Part shown: positions 24,470 through 35,017 of the stretch, one piece after another | Layout: each line of letters begins with the position of its first letter | How positions within the stretch are numbered: position 1 is the stretch's first letter | Assembly: GCA_029721435.1 (NCBI GenBank) | Contig: CM056576.1 | Coordinates: 121,757,166 to 121,821,165 of the forward strand | Length of the DNA stretch: 64,000 bases | Direction of reading: 5' to 3' | DNA from: Gymnothorax reevesii | Taxonomy: Eukaryota > Chordata > Actinopteri > Anguilliformes > Muraenidae | Translations under genes and position numbers: made by a program | Notes under the pieces: model-generated | Told to the model about the DNA's origin: nothing | The model's database searches: none | Seen by the model: only the letters and a program-made list of their open reading frames with translations

Positions 24470-24720
24470 TTGACAGGTTCCTCCGCCGTTGATGGGCTTT
24501 TAGACTCAACTGACAGAAAAGGCCACAAGAACATCTTGATCCCTCAAAAGCTGTAGTCTCTAGTGGTCCATCCATTAGCCAGCCTTAGCAACCTTTTAAT
24601 TTACAGAGGCACCAATTTATTGGCATCTGACTTGGCAACAGAGGCTCCCTCTGCTATTGATCTTGTCAGTGTGCTTGAAAGGCAGAGCTAGATTCACAGA
24701 ACTGCACTGCAGTTCAGATG
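24470..24720. other. Candidate conserved non-coding (regulatory) block
   Basis: Balanced-composition, repeat-free stretch (CCATTAGCCAGCCTTAGCAA, CCTTTTAATTTACAGAGGCA, CCAATTTATTGGCATCTGAC) with no open frame. Called on texture only. Confidence 0.25.
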
Positions 24721-24972
24721 CCTTCAGTCCACTCAAGGCTAAGTTTTCTCCAGGGACAGGACAGTGCCTTCCCTGTGCCCCTCGCAAAACTTAAAAGTTT
24801 TGCCCATTCAGCTAACCTTAGTCCTTGTAGTGAAAGAGAAAACCATGTGAATAGAAAGAGTATCCACAGCACTGAAGTCATTAATTGGCTATGATATGAT
24901 TTTGTAAATAAAAAAAAGATCATTTTGAATTAACATGAAAGGGTTTCATGAACAAACATCCAGGATTAGCGA

Positions 24973-25104
24973 CCAGGGGTGCGTTTCCTGAAATCACAGG
25001 TGATAACTGCTAACTTACATAGTTGGGCCCATTGAGTGTGAGTGGGTGAACGAGGCAAGTTGCAAACTTAGTTAGCAACTACGCTTTTGAGAAATGCACC
25101 CCAG
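24973..25104. mobile_element. Short MITE, 132 bp, hAT-like ends
   Basis: Terminal inverted repeats: CCAGGGGTGCGTTTCCTGAAA (start; 21 bases, of which the first 14 matter) against TTTTGAGAAATGCACCCC at the end. The subterminal parts CTAACTTACATAGTTG and TTAGTTAGCAACTACGC are similar. This type with GGGGTGC(G/A)TTTC ends is very frequent in teleosts. No coding capacity. Confidence 0.68.
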
Positions 25105-25896
25105 AGAAACTTTTCACATTATTATCATGTCACATGGCATGGTATACTAAGAACAAACATTAGTATGTTAATATAAGCCACTGCTTACTTTGATTGCATC
25201 CAATATGCCGGTGAGTCACAAGTCAAAAAGAGTGGTTGAGCCCATTTATTTCTAGCTTCACAAAATGGAGAACTAAAAGTTAAGCGCGGCACGGGCCATT
25301 CCAGGGTAGCTGGCCCCAGTTTTTGGATGGGACGCAAACACAATTTACCTTTGTAGGCTGTTTGAATGAGATAAGCTCTCTGGTCCTGTACATCCTGGCT
25401 GAGATAGCTCGTCTTAGTCTCAAACGCCATTTATAACCTACCATCTCCTAGAGGATATGACCCCCCTCGACTTCAGCTGAACTGTGGGAGAGAACACCAC
25501 ATACCAGTACCAGTGCATACAATCAGTGATTTTCGGGGAAAATTGAGTCACTGTGTGAAAATGTAGCACTAAAATAGAAGTAGTTTTGATACTGACATAC
25601 AGTACCAAAACCTAAATAAACCTACTGCAAGTCCAAATTAAAATCTGAGTACCAAAACCTATAAAAACTATTATAGGTTAGCAGTCACTTGTAATTGTGC
25701 GCTATGGTTGATTACAACCTCATATTCATATTCTACTTCACAGTTTTGCATCTTAATTACACCTTTAAAAGTCTTTGTTTCTCCTGACAGAAGATTTGGG
25801 CAGAGGCTAAAAACCAGATGAAGACCACAAGGGAAAAATGATCAGAGTCACATTTTCATATTGTGGAGAAATGATTAATTAAAAATTCTAAACGAT
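25105..25896. other. Unique DNA, no gene seen
   Basis: No terminal repeats, no recognised frame. The phrase ACCAAAACCTA(A/T)AAA occurs twice (25605-25618 and 25652-25665), a short local duplication. Confidence 0.4.
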
Positions 25897-25900
25897 CTTA

Positions 25901-26159
25901 GGGTGTTTTCACACCTGGTCCTTTTCAGCCCTCAAAACGAACTCAGATCGATGACTCAGCATTTTTTGTGCAAATGTGAACACAACAACCGCAATCAGAC
26001 CCCTTTAAAACGAACCGTACTGCGACCACCACAGTTTGAAATAAACTCACAATGTGAACACAAAAAGAACTGAGTTCATTTTCTGTTGGTCCTCTTTCTG
26101 GTCCACTTTTAGAGGACTGAGTTCGGTCCTTTTAAAAGTGACTGAGTGTGAAAACATCC
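25901..26159. mobile_element. MITE, 259 bp, TTA-flanked (Harbinger-like)
   Basis: Terminal inverted repeats GGGTGTTTTCACAC (25901-25914) and GTGTGAAAACATCC (26146-26159) match at 13 of 14 positions. Both sides carry TTA (25898-25900, 26160-26162), the 3-bp target duplication expected for PIF/Harbinger elements. The inside has no open frame but repeats the GGTCC/AAACGAAC theme. Superfamily follows from the TTA duplication only. Confidence 0.75.
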
Positions 26160-26185
26160 TTAGAAACAACAAACTGAAAAAATAT

Positions 26186-26262
26186 GAAAAAAAATATTAT
26201 AATGATATATAATATATGATATTATCATATATTATTACAAATATTATAATAATATATAAAAT
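26186..26262. repeat. AT-rich low-complexity tract
   Basis: Nearly pure A/T with repeated ATATTAT and TATAATAT words, immediately right of the MITE. It can melt easily or form small hairpins; no other signal. Confidence 0.8.
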
Positions 26263-27189
26263 GTACAAAAATGCTAAATTAAACCTTTTTCCTTTGTGGT
26301 CTTCAGATGCTTGCCGTTTTATAGATCCTTTCTCCATCACATTCAGAGTCCACATTTTATTAAAATAGCTAAAGCACCTATATTTACTTTTTTCTGGTCC
26401 AATGCATTCCACTCCTTATTTTTAGTTTGAACTCCCACTCCAAGCGCCAGTCAAGACTGAACAGGAAAAAAACTTGAAAATTAAAGCAATATCCCTCAAT
26501 TAAAAAAAAAAAAAAAAACTTTTCAAATAGTTGACTGAAGTATTGATAAATACCACAGCGGACTATGTTGTGAAGTTCTGGCCAATAACTAAGAAAACCA
26601 CATTCCAGAATCTTAATCAAACCATCTTTATATACAGGGTGTGTAAATAATGACGTGATTGATAGCGGATGCACACCCACATATGCGCACAGCCATACAC
26701 CCTCACACTCATAAACCAGAACCTAATAAGCAGTTGGACCACATCAATGATGAGCACCGCATGAATCATTATTAATATGGTCATTAATAATGACCGAGAG
26801 AAGTAATGTACCAGATGCACTCCCAAATGAAGTAGTGCTAAATTACCCTCTTGCAGGTGTATATTTGCTTAGTCCTTGGTAGCCTTCGAAAGCAGCGCTC
26901 CGCATTGGTGGAGTCATCAGACGCGGGGAGTGGAGTTTGCGATTCGGAACGCAATAAATTAAGCATGCGCTGTCAGCTTCACAGGCCCAGGTTCCCTGCT
27001 ATAATTGCTGATTTTCAATTCAATCCAGCTTTTAAAGTAAATGGAAAATGTCTACTCCTTGAACTTGCATTTCTCTGCACCCTCTAAATCAAATCATCGG
27101 AAAGAGGGGGGGGGGACATGTTATTTACTCTGAACTAGCGGGTAATCAGACAGCAGAAACTCTCCCTTTGGGACAGAGGCTTCTCCTTC
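26263..27189. other. Unique DNA, no gene seen
   Basis: Includes an A run near 26502-26518. Short overlapping open frames on the minus strand near 26384-26826 show no domain. A G run of about nine bases lies near 27107-27115. Confidence 0.35.
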
Positions 27190-27490
27190 CTGCTTGTAAA
27201 ATCTGTTGAGGCCGTTTTGTTGGTATTCCATTCAGAGATCAGGGCCTTTTTTTTTGTCCTCATGTGACCTCAGATTTTTTTTCTGTTAACTTCTCTTACA
27301 TTGGAAGACTTTGCCCATCGGCTGCAATACTAAATGATGGGTTTTAATCTTCTTTTCTCAATTAATGTAACAGAGAAAATGAAAGGCTGGGCATTTGGCA
27401 CTTTCTTCTAGAGAGGAGATTGACCACAGTCCCATCAAGTCGTAAACATCGTGACTATGAGTGCTCCTAAATTACCTTGTAAGAGATGAT
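27190..27490. other. Candidate conserved non-coding (regulatory) block
   Basis: Repeat-free block with GGTATTCCATTCAGAGATCA, CATCGGCTGCAATACTAAAT, TTTCTCAATTAATGTAACAG and CCTAAATTACCTTG words and no open frame. Called on texture only. Confidence 0.27.
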
Positions 27491-28201
27491 TGCAAAATGA
27501 CTCCCAGTTTTCCAAGCTAAAAACCCAAAGGAAGCATTAAATATACTTTACTTTAATGTGAGTATCCTCAACTGAAAAATAATGATAGAATACAAACATC
27601 ATCTTTACAAGCAGAATACAAACATCTTTCTTCGCTGTTAAAGAACACAAAATCCCAATATACTGTTCTTCTCTCCAATCAACAATTAAAATAAAGGAAT
27701 GATGTCATTCATTTTCAATGCAGCATAACAAAGCAAGGACTAATTCTTTTGAAATTAGACAGATACAAATTGTATAAAGACAGTCCCTAAGTGCAAGGTA
27801 ACATGAAAAATTTTAACCCTTAAAGTGCCAATCACTTTGAAGATCATTTGACAACTAATTAATTAATGATGAACTTTTGGAGGGATAGGGTGATAAAAAA
27901 TTCAGCACTTTATGGTTTAACATTTCAAGTTCAGTACTTTGATTGCTCTATGCATGTGGTGCATCTTTTTGTCTTTTAGTTTTGGCTAACAAATTATTTG
28001 ACTTATAATTTGCGCCATCGCCATCAATCTAGTGCATTAGAAGTTTGCATGCTCTAAGGTGACTGTGCCTTTAAACAGCTTTGAAAATTCTGGAAAATGT
28101 TGTCATGGTATTGATATGCTATAATTTTAGTCAATTGGATGTTAAGCTGTGGACCTATTTTAAGGCCTACCTTCAAACTTGGCACCTCTTCGCTAGTTAT
28201 C

Positions 28202-30399
28202 ATTGGAAAAACAAAGGAAATCAGCCAAGACCTCAGAAAAAATGAGGACCTCAACAAGTCTGGCTTATCCTTGGGATTAATTTCTGAATGCCTGAAAGAA
28301 CCTCGTTCAGCTGTACAAATCAATCCCTGAACAACCGCAAAGGACCTTGTGAAGACGCTGGAGGAAACTGGTATATAGTACAGTCACCGTTAAAACCAAA
28401 GAAAAGGTTGTTAATCCGTCAGTAGGGGGGCGTTGGGCTGTTAGTAGGATCAGGAAATCACGTCGTTAGCTATGCGGTAAGACAGGTGTCTTGACGCGCA
28501 CGAAGACAAAAGAAGACCTCTCACCTACCGTGCATGCGGTAGCTGGGCGATAGTCCGTGAGCCAGGTGTTTGTTTCATCATAACTTAGCCACGAGGGCGG
28601 TTGGGGCGGTCGTGTTGACAGTTGTCCGTAGCTACATGTAGATAATGGCACAGCTTTTTGGTGATTTATTTCCATTTATGAATGCAAGAGTAACGTTAGC
28701 CTACATAAAATATTGATTTGCTTTAGCGGGGGGCGATGTTGCCGGCTATCATTTCTGCAAACCTTTTTATATTAGATGATACAGTTTGCTCAACCCGTGC
28801 CACTATTTAAAACTTGCGGTATAATACGCAATTGGATCATTAAATATTATGCTATTTTTGGTGAGGATTTTGTTTGTCAGGTATCATTTCTGCAATATGT
28901 TCGGCGATATGTACTATTATTTTTACACTCAAGTGCCAAAATGTATTATTTTTCCTGTTGTAAACCTGTAATTTAGTAGCTTATATCCATTCCTATATCG
29001 AAGATTACTCGCACCCCGTCTCAGTAAAATTTATTTACGGAAAGAACTGTTTTTCGATTTATATACTGTTTCTTTTTAAAATGCAAATGAACTATTTGCG
29101 GAACCTTACACAGGTTATTTTTAGTAAGCTTACTATATATCAATCAATAAGAAAAACGCTCAATATCTTCTCTTAAGGATAATAACTAAATGTCACTTAA
29201 AACTGAATGGCTTTTTCGGTCCCACAAACTCTCAGAATCACAGTTTCTGTAATAAAAAGACATGTATTTAAAATATCAAAAAAATTTCCTTCAAGAATAC
29301 AATTGCTTATATTACACTGTCGAATTTATCTTAATATATTTTTTTTCTTGTTCATGCTAGGCTTTTTGAAATGAGGAAATGATCAGCTCCACGCTTTCCA
29401 GAGGTCGCATAAGCTCTCACTTCCACTTTCACTGCAAGAGAAAATAAAAAGATGTTAAAATACATAACGGCAAACACAAACATAACAGTCAAAATGCCCT
29501 CTATTCAATAACTTACACGCGGTACTACATTCAGTTCCGCGGAGCCACATGTGGTTATTCCTGGCAGTAAATTGTCCCTTGATACGGTTCATTGGTCAGC
29601 AGTGTGAAGTACTGTGTTATCGTAGGTTAGATCATGGTTAGAAGGGCGAAATGTCTGAGGTATCGCCGTCTCTTCGATTTTAACGGCGACTGTACTGTAA
29701 GTGTATCAATATCCACAGTAAAACAGGTCCGGCATCAACATAAACCGAAATGTCACTTGGCAATGAAGAAGCCGCTCATCCAGTCCCGCCATGGAAAAGT
29801 CTGACTACGCTTAGCAGCTGCACATGTGACCAGTGATTTCATTTTCTGGAGAAATGTCCTCTGATCTGATGAATCAAAAATTGAACTGTTTAACCATGAA
29901 CAAAAAAGGGAAGGCCAGCCAATCAAAGAATCCTTTTTCCACCGTGAAGTGCAGGGGTGGCGGCATCATATTTTGGGGGTGCTTTGCTGCAGAAGGGGCT
30001 GGTACACTTAAAAAATAAGTGGCATCACAAGGAGGACATTGTTAGTGGAAATTTTTGAAGTAGCATTGCAGGACCGGGAAGTGAAAGCTTGATCCAAAAT
30101 GGGTAATCAAAAACGACAATGACCCCAAGCAAACTTCACAATGGCATAAGGACAAAAAGGTTGAGATATTAGAGTGGCCAATCGCAAAGCCCTGACCTCA
30201 ATCCAATAGAAAATTTATGGCCAGAACTGAAAAAGTGTGCACAAGCAAGGAGGCCAATACAAACCTGTCTCTCTCACACCAGTTCTGCCAGGGAGAATGG
30301 GCCAAAATTTCAGCAAACTATTGTGAGAGGCTTGTAGCAGGCTGCCTGAAATGTTTTACCCAAGTTAAACAAGTTGAAGCCAATTCTAACAAATACTAA
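28202..30399 (+). pseudogene. Sleeping Beauty-type transposase pseudogene (interrupted)
   Basis: DDE transposase of the salmonid Tc1 subfamily (about 340 residues when intact). The start codon is lost: ATT at 28202 stands before GKTKEISQDLRKNEDL. The first DNA-binding helix-turn-helix is present (SGLSLGLISECLKEPRSAVQ). About 45-50 codons are then missing, apparently deleted between short TACAAA/TGCAAA repeats, because AVQ joins directly to INP. TGA follows (28328). KDLVKTLEETG runs into the insertion at 28381. After it, GGGIIFWGCFAAEGAGTLKK (about 29955-30015) is the catalytic-core block. All three acidic residues can be read in one frame or another: SDESK near 29865, NDNDPKQ near 30110, SPDLNPIENLWPELKK near 30190. 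Frames shift several times, and the end SNKY stop is at 30399. Inactive. Confidence 0.85.
28381..29692. mobile_element. Nested non-autonomous CAGT-ended element, 1312 bp (pogo/Tc1-like)
   Basis: Inserted in the transposase pseudogene. Left end CAGTCACCGTTAAAACCAAA, right end read inward CAGTCGCCGTTAAAATCGAA, about 20 of 24 terminal bases matching. TA stands on both sides (28379-28380, 29693-29694). CAGT ends with a TA duplication fit the Tc1/mariner superfamily, most simply pogo/Tigger-type. Inside are only short frames (69 codons minus at 28466-28675, 66 codons plus at 28776-28976) with no transposase motif, so it depends on an enzyme from elsewhere. Confidence 0.78.
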
Positions 30400-30590
30400 T
30401 TGTATGTTAAATTCTGGCCCACTGGGAATATGATGAAACGAATTAAAGCTGACAAGAATCATTCTCTCTTCTATAATTCTGACATTTCACATTTTTAAAA
30501 TAATTTAGTGATCCTAACTGACCTAAGACAGGTAATTTTAATTAGTATTAAATGTCTGACATCTTGAAAAAGTTTACGCTAAGCAAAAGT

Positions 30591-32780
30591 GCAGTCAAGA
30601 AGACCATCCTCTTCATGCTTTTGTTCATATTATACAGAATTTCCCAATTGAATCCTGGTTGTCACGTGCATTCACATGCATGCTCACCCAGAATTCAACT
30701 TGCCATCATTGTCCAGTGCAGTCAATCAAGCTAGATCACCCGATCACACCACGGCACCGATAGCACAGAGATACACCATTCCTAGCCAATCATCTTACCA
30801 CTTAACTCTTTTCATTCTTTAACCCCTTTGTGCAGAAGCCAAATTTGGCTATTTTTGGGTTACCCACTTTAATGCTGTATAATTCAAGATTAAAGCTTCA
30901 TAAAGAGGAAAAATGTGGCTCAATTCTGAAAAGACACTTACAGCATTTAGAATTACATAGTATTTCAGTTAATTTTCATGATTATGGTTGAGAAAATGAG
31001 CTGCAAACATAAAAAATCTTTATGAGAATTCACCATTGAAATTGCAAAAAAAATAATTCTGAGGATTGAAAAACTGCTGGGGCTTAAAACTATACATTTC
31101 TGGGATCATAAACTCCTTGACCACAAGTACAATTCATCTTCAACATTACATATAGATTACCTACATGCTTTTAGCCAAATTATACAGCTATCCAAGTGTC
31201 TCCCCGAAGTCTCAAAATGAAGTCCAGTCAAATCATAAAAAAATCATGTATATAACACAAATAAAGTTTTAAGGCATGAAATTTAATATGAACAAATGAT
31301 TTTCTGGTTGAGTTTAGTATGAATTTATCAATCTCAGTGCAGTTGAATATCAATGGTCACCAGTAACCACTCCAAACACAGAATATGCCTTTTCTCCATA
31401 ATAAAGTTTAGAGTTTTGGCCATTTTACTTTAAAGTGCCCCAAGCCAGCACAAACACGCATTAAATAAACTTCTTATTAAACGGTTAGAACATTCACCCT
31501 GTAATGGAAGCTACCAGTCCCCTCTTCTAAGCCCACAAACTCATTTCAACACTTAAAAGGAACAAGTGCAACTCACTAACTCAGTAATATCTGAATTCTG
31601 AAATATACCTTATTTTAACAGAACAGACACTCCAGTTTCAGGGAACAATCCATTGCCTCCCTGGATTCAAAAGAAACGTGCAATGAACGTACCAGGGGGT
31701 CCACCCAAATGCACGGGCAGTTCGCGTTTTAAACAGGAAAAAAAACCTCGACATTCGACTTTGTTGAGTTCGTATACATTCCAAAAACAAAACAACAACA
31801 ACAACAACAAAAAAATAACAAAGTATCAGCCTCACCTTTTTCATGAATCCCTGCTCCAGACTGATGTATCCAGTAGCAGGGACCCTCCGGTCCTGTTTCA
31901 TTCTACATAATTCCAATTGACTATATCCTTATCTCATTTAGATCCTATAAATGTAACTGAACACTTCAAGGCCAGTTTTGCGAACGTGTTTTCTATAAAT
32001 CGCGTCTATTTTAACCGCGTAATGTGCATAACGTAGACAGGATACAACCGAACCTGCTGATACGCATAGGTTTGTATGCTCTGTGTTTGTCCAATCAATG
32101 TGTTTCACTTACTCTAAAATGTTTAAACACTCGGGATTTGGATAAGAAACGAGCCAATCAATACATTTTTACCAGGTTAGCTTTGCGAGGGCATGATGTG
32201 CAACTATACAATTACGCAGAAAACCCTGAGTGTATGGTTGAGTGATTGGCTATCAACGCCAGTACTCGAGTGGATATAAGGAAGCGCTGGATTTGTCAAT
32301 GAATGGATCTGCGCGTAAATCCATGGTAGGGAACTACGATTTTTTTTGTACGTGACGACAGTAATTAAAAGTAGAATGTGAGAGAATCAATACCATGTCG
32401 ATTTTTTTGCCTCAGAAAACTGATTTTTCTGAACCTTGGAATACTGTTGGCTCACTGTGGCTTATCTGGTTGCTACAGAGGATAGCGATTTTTTCTGTGT
32501 CAAGATATCGTTTTTTTAAACTGCTGGATCGATACTATAGGCGAGGATACTGACCAGTTTGCACATCAGGCTTAGCTGAGGAGTTTAATTCATGCATCTC
32601 TTGAAAAACAGGGCGTGGAGTGAACTTCCCCATATTCAGAACCGCGTTCAAGGTCTGCTTGCTTGTGAACATTCAATAACTGATCCGGGGGTGGCATTTA
32701 GTGATCGAGTACAGTAACAGCGTGCTTCCAGTTTGCAGGTCTATAGATGCGGGCGTCTACATCTGCAGAAAGGGGTTAAT
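30591..32780. other. Unique DNA, no gene seen
   Basis: A short (AAC)n microsatellite at 31786-31810 creates Asn/Val-rich frames on both strands. Several T-rich patches occur near 32340-32515. No recognised element or coding region. Confidence 0.4.
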
Positions 32781-32781
32781 G

Positions 32782-32976
32782 CAGGGGTTACCCAGAATGG
32801 GTTCGCGTAGGTGCAGGCTTTCATTCCAACTAAGCATTTACTCACTGGATTCCATTAATGAAGCTTCAGAGTCTTTACTAAAGACCTTGCTTAGTAGAGT
32901 AAGTTGTGTAACTACGTGGTTGGAATGAAAGCCTGTGCCCATACTGGCCCTTTCTGGGTAAGACTGCGGACCCCTG
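32782..32976. mobile_element. hAT-like MITE, 195 bp
   Basis: Begins CAGGGGTTACCCAGAATGGG and ends in CTGGGTAAGACTGCGGACCCCTG; both termini read CAGGGG inward. The subterminal parts are inverted copies: GCAGGCTTTCATTCCAAC (32817-32834) against GGTTGGAATGAAAGCCTG (32919-32936). The 8-bp flanks GGTTAATG and CTTTAGTG agree at 5 of 8 positions, compatible with an old hAT target duplication. No coding capacity. Confidence 0.72.
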
Positions 32977-33189
32977 CTTTAGTGCTTCATGCTGCTGTTG
33001 TGCAAGCCCTACCACTTCTTCATCGCCTCCTCATCTTTGCAGATTTATCAATGACACCACTTCATCAGCCTCATCAACTTCATCAGTGTCATCTTAAGTC
33101 TTCAGCCACCACCATCACCACTGTCTTGACTTCGTGGGGGATTTATCATGCTGCTGCTCTGGGCTGATGTCCCTCGAATTCAAATGTCC

Positions 33190-33420
33190 CTGTGGAGTCA
33201 AAGGGTGCTTTGACACTAGGGACTTGGGCATGGATCCAAGTAAACTTGACCCTAATTTAATCCGTTTTATTTGGGAAGTGTGATCACAAGCGTACCGTGC
33301 TCGGGCACGGGAAGCGAGTCTATTTGGAAGAGGTGGTCTCGGGCACGGGTAATCTGTACTGATACCAAATGTGAAAGAAACCGTACTTGAGCATGGGAGA
33401 TTACCGTCAAATGACTTCTC
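33190..33420. repeat. Probable MITE remnant with repeated CTCGGGCACGGG
   Basis: CTCGGGCACGGG occurs twice (33300-33311 and 33338-33349), with related GGCATGGATCC and GAGCATGGGA at the edges, and AGTGTGATCACAAGCG inside. Fish genomes have many miniature elements of this style, but I could not delimit terminal inverted repeats, so boundaries and class are uncertain. Confidence 0.35.
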
Positions 33421-33517
33421 GGCTCATTTATTCAAACATATAAGGCGCCAAAAGGATCTCTCCATTCAAAAGAAGAAATTCAATTCTTGCTCAAAATTTG
33501 GGTGGATGAAAACATAT

Positions 33518-33785
33518 ACTGACCAAAACTTCCAACGCAACACTCAGGTTTATTGCAACACATATCATTTTCTTACAATAAATTTAACAATACATAATAA
33601 ATATTAAGATTCAAATCAACAACACGGTTTTGGAGTCAGAAATGAAGAACAGATTTTTCCTGGTTTCCCATTCATTGCATCAGTTGAAGGCGCAATTGTG
33701 GATCACCGAAGTCAGTATCTTGTACGGCCTCCTCTGGCGTCACACACAGCCTGGATTCTGCGATGCATGGAGTCACAATCCCCAC
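33518..33785 (-). mobile_element. 3' end of a Tc1-like transposon
   Basis: The terminal inverted repeat begins near TGACCAAAACTTCCAACGCA (33524 region), with ACTCAGGTTTATTGCAACAC inside it. On the minus strand the transposase C-terminus reads CDSMHRRIQAVCDARGGRTRY with its stop at 33712, the standard end of one Tc1-like family (SMPRRI.AV..ARGG.TRY). Everything upstream of the Ser-Met is missing and replaced by gypsy sequence at about 33785. Confidence 0.75.
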
Positions 33786-35017
33786 CTATGCCACAATCCC
33801 CCCCTATGGTGAAGGCGGTCTTAGCTGTAGCACTAGGAGCTAGCCTCACTTGCCAGCATCCACTGCGGAGGTCCAGCGTGCTGAGCCAACTGGACCCCGC
33901 AATGTGGTCTAGCGCTTCGTCGATGCGTGGTAGAGGATAGGCGTCTTTACGGGTAACGGCATTAAGTTCCCGATACACAAAACCGCCACTCTACATTTTT
34001 TTTAGGCACCAGTACAGCAGGTGCCGCCCACGGGCTGTCTGAGGGCTCTATGACACCAGCTGCTGCCATCTCTCTCACCTTCTCCTCCGCTACCAGCCGC
34101 TTGGACAATGATAACCGATGGGGGCGCAGGCGAATAGGTGCGGCATCACCAGTGTCAATGGTGTGCAGCACCAAATCTGTTTGCGAGCATTCCTCATCAC
34201 GCACTGCGAAAAGGTCTGCGTTATCAGTCAACAAGCGGTACAGTTGCTGGCACTGAGAAGGGGCGAGTCCACTGCAGCTGCGTCGCCACAGCTCGCGGAC
34301 GGCCTCAGCCGTCTCGGCTGAGGGTGAGGCAGGGCATGAACAAGGAGACGGGCGGACGGTGGCGGGGCTGCTCCCGGGGCCGGCATGCTGGATAGGGGGC
34401 CGGCTAGTGTGCTGCATGGGCGCTGGTGGGCTAGCTAGCAGGTCGGCAGGGGGCCGTGTGTTGGCTGTGTAGGCCCGGCGAGCTCTTTTTGCAGCTCGGT
34501 GCAATGGAACTGTGGTTTGTCCGATGGTGAGTGTAGCCTGTGCTATATCAACTGTAGCTCCCCATGATGCTAACAAGTCCAGGCCTATGATACATGCTTC
34601 CCCAATATCCGCTAGCCAGAACTCCACAGCCACGCTCACTGTCTTCTTACCCTTCATGCCCATCTTCTGGCCGGTCACGGATTGCGGCCTGGTCACGGTC
34701 AGTTCCCAGGTGGCGTTGGGGAGCGTCGTTGGCCGGACGAGGGAGATGGTGGCTCCTGTGTCAACAAGCGCACGGCAGGGTTGGCCGTCCAGTCGGCAGT
34801 CTAGGTACAGCCCACCGGCCCCACCCAGCCGGCCCACCCGCGGTAACGCACCTTGCTCATCCGCCCTAAAAAGGGCAAACTGGAATTTTTGCTCGTCTGC
34901 CCTTACAAGGGCAGAATGATGTTCAGCTAGAGGTGCGGGTGGGGTGGGGCTAGGTTCAGGTTCGACAGGCCGCACACAACTGGGGTAGATGGCTACTGGG
35001 GGCAGCGGGCTCCTCAC
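33786..35017 (-). pseudogene. gypsy pol: protease and N-terminal reverse transcriptase, broken
   Basis: A 351-codon open frame (35017-33962) and an overlapping second frame (33978-33712). The aspartic protease is shown by CRALVDTGATISLV (Asp at about residue 86) and, further on, ACIIGLDLLASWGA (about 157-170), the usual flap-to-helix signature. A low-complexity Pro/Ala/Ser linker with Arg-rich patches follows (about 185-245). Then comes the RT entry region with AAGVIEPSDSPWAAPAVLVP and KKN.EWRFCV. A frameshift near 33965-33978 moves the frame into YRELNAVTRKDAYPLPRID and LSTLDLRSGCWQVRLAP. This is RT motifs 1-2 with the first catalytic Asp in LDLRSG; the YxDD motif is missing. The N-terminal part holds a 36-bp duplication giving two ALxRADEQ copies. 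Not functional. Confidence 0.85.

Larger units (their letters stand above)
27900..30590 (+). mobile_element. Salmonid / Sleeping Beauty-type Tc1 element, split by an insertion
   Basis: The left part (27900-28380) contains the inner repeat unit of this family: TTATTTGACTTATAATT, then AGAAGTTTGCATGCTC (28040 region) and GACTGTGCCTTTAAACAGC (28061-28079). The right part (29695-30590) ends with the inverted-repeat phrases CCCACTGGGAATATGATGAA, CTGACATTTCACATTTTTAA and GATCCTAACTGACCTAAGAC. These are the hallmarks of the long IR/DR ends of the salmonid-type Tc1 subfamily. Outer ends are worn, so boundaries are approximate. A 1312-bp foreign element sits at 28381-29692 (separate entry), and the transposase is broken. 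Confidence 0.83.

Noticed and set aside
33962..35017. 351-codon minus-strand frame as an intact domesticated protease gene
   Set aside because: It is flanked by frameshifted gag and truncated RT with an LTR and primer-binding site in place. The frame ends at a frameshift inside RT. No sign of selection can be claimed from one copy.
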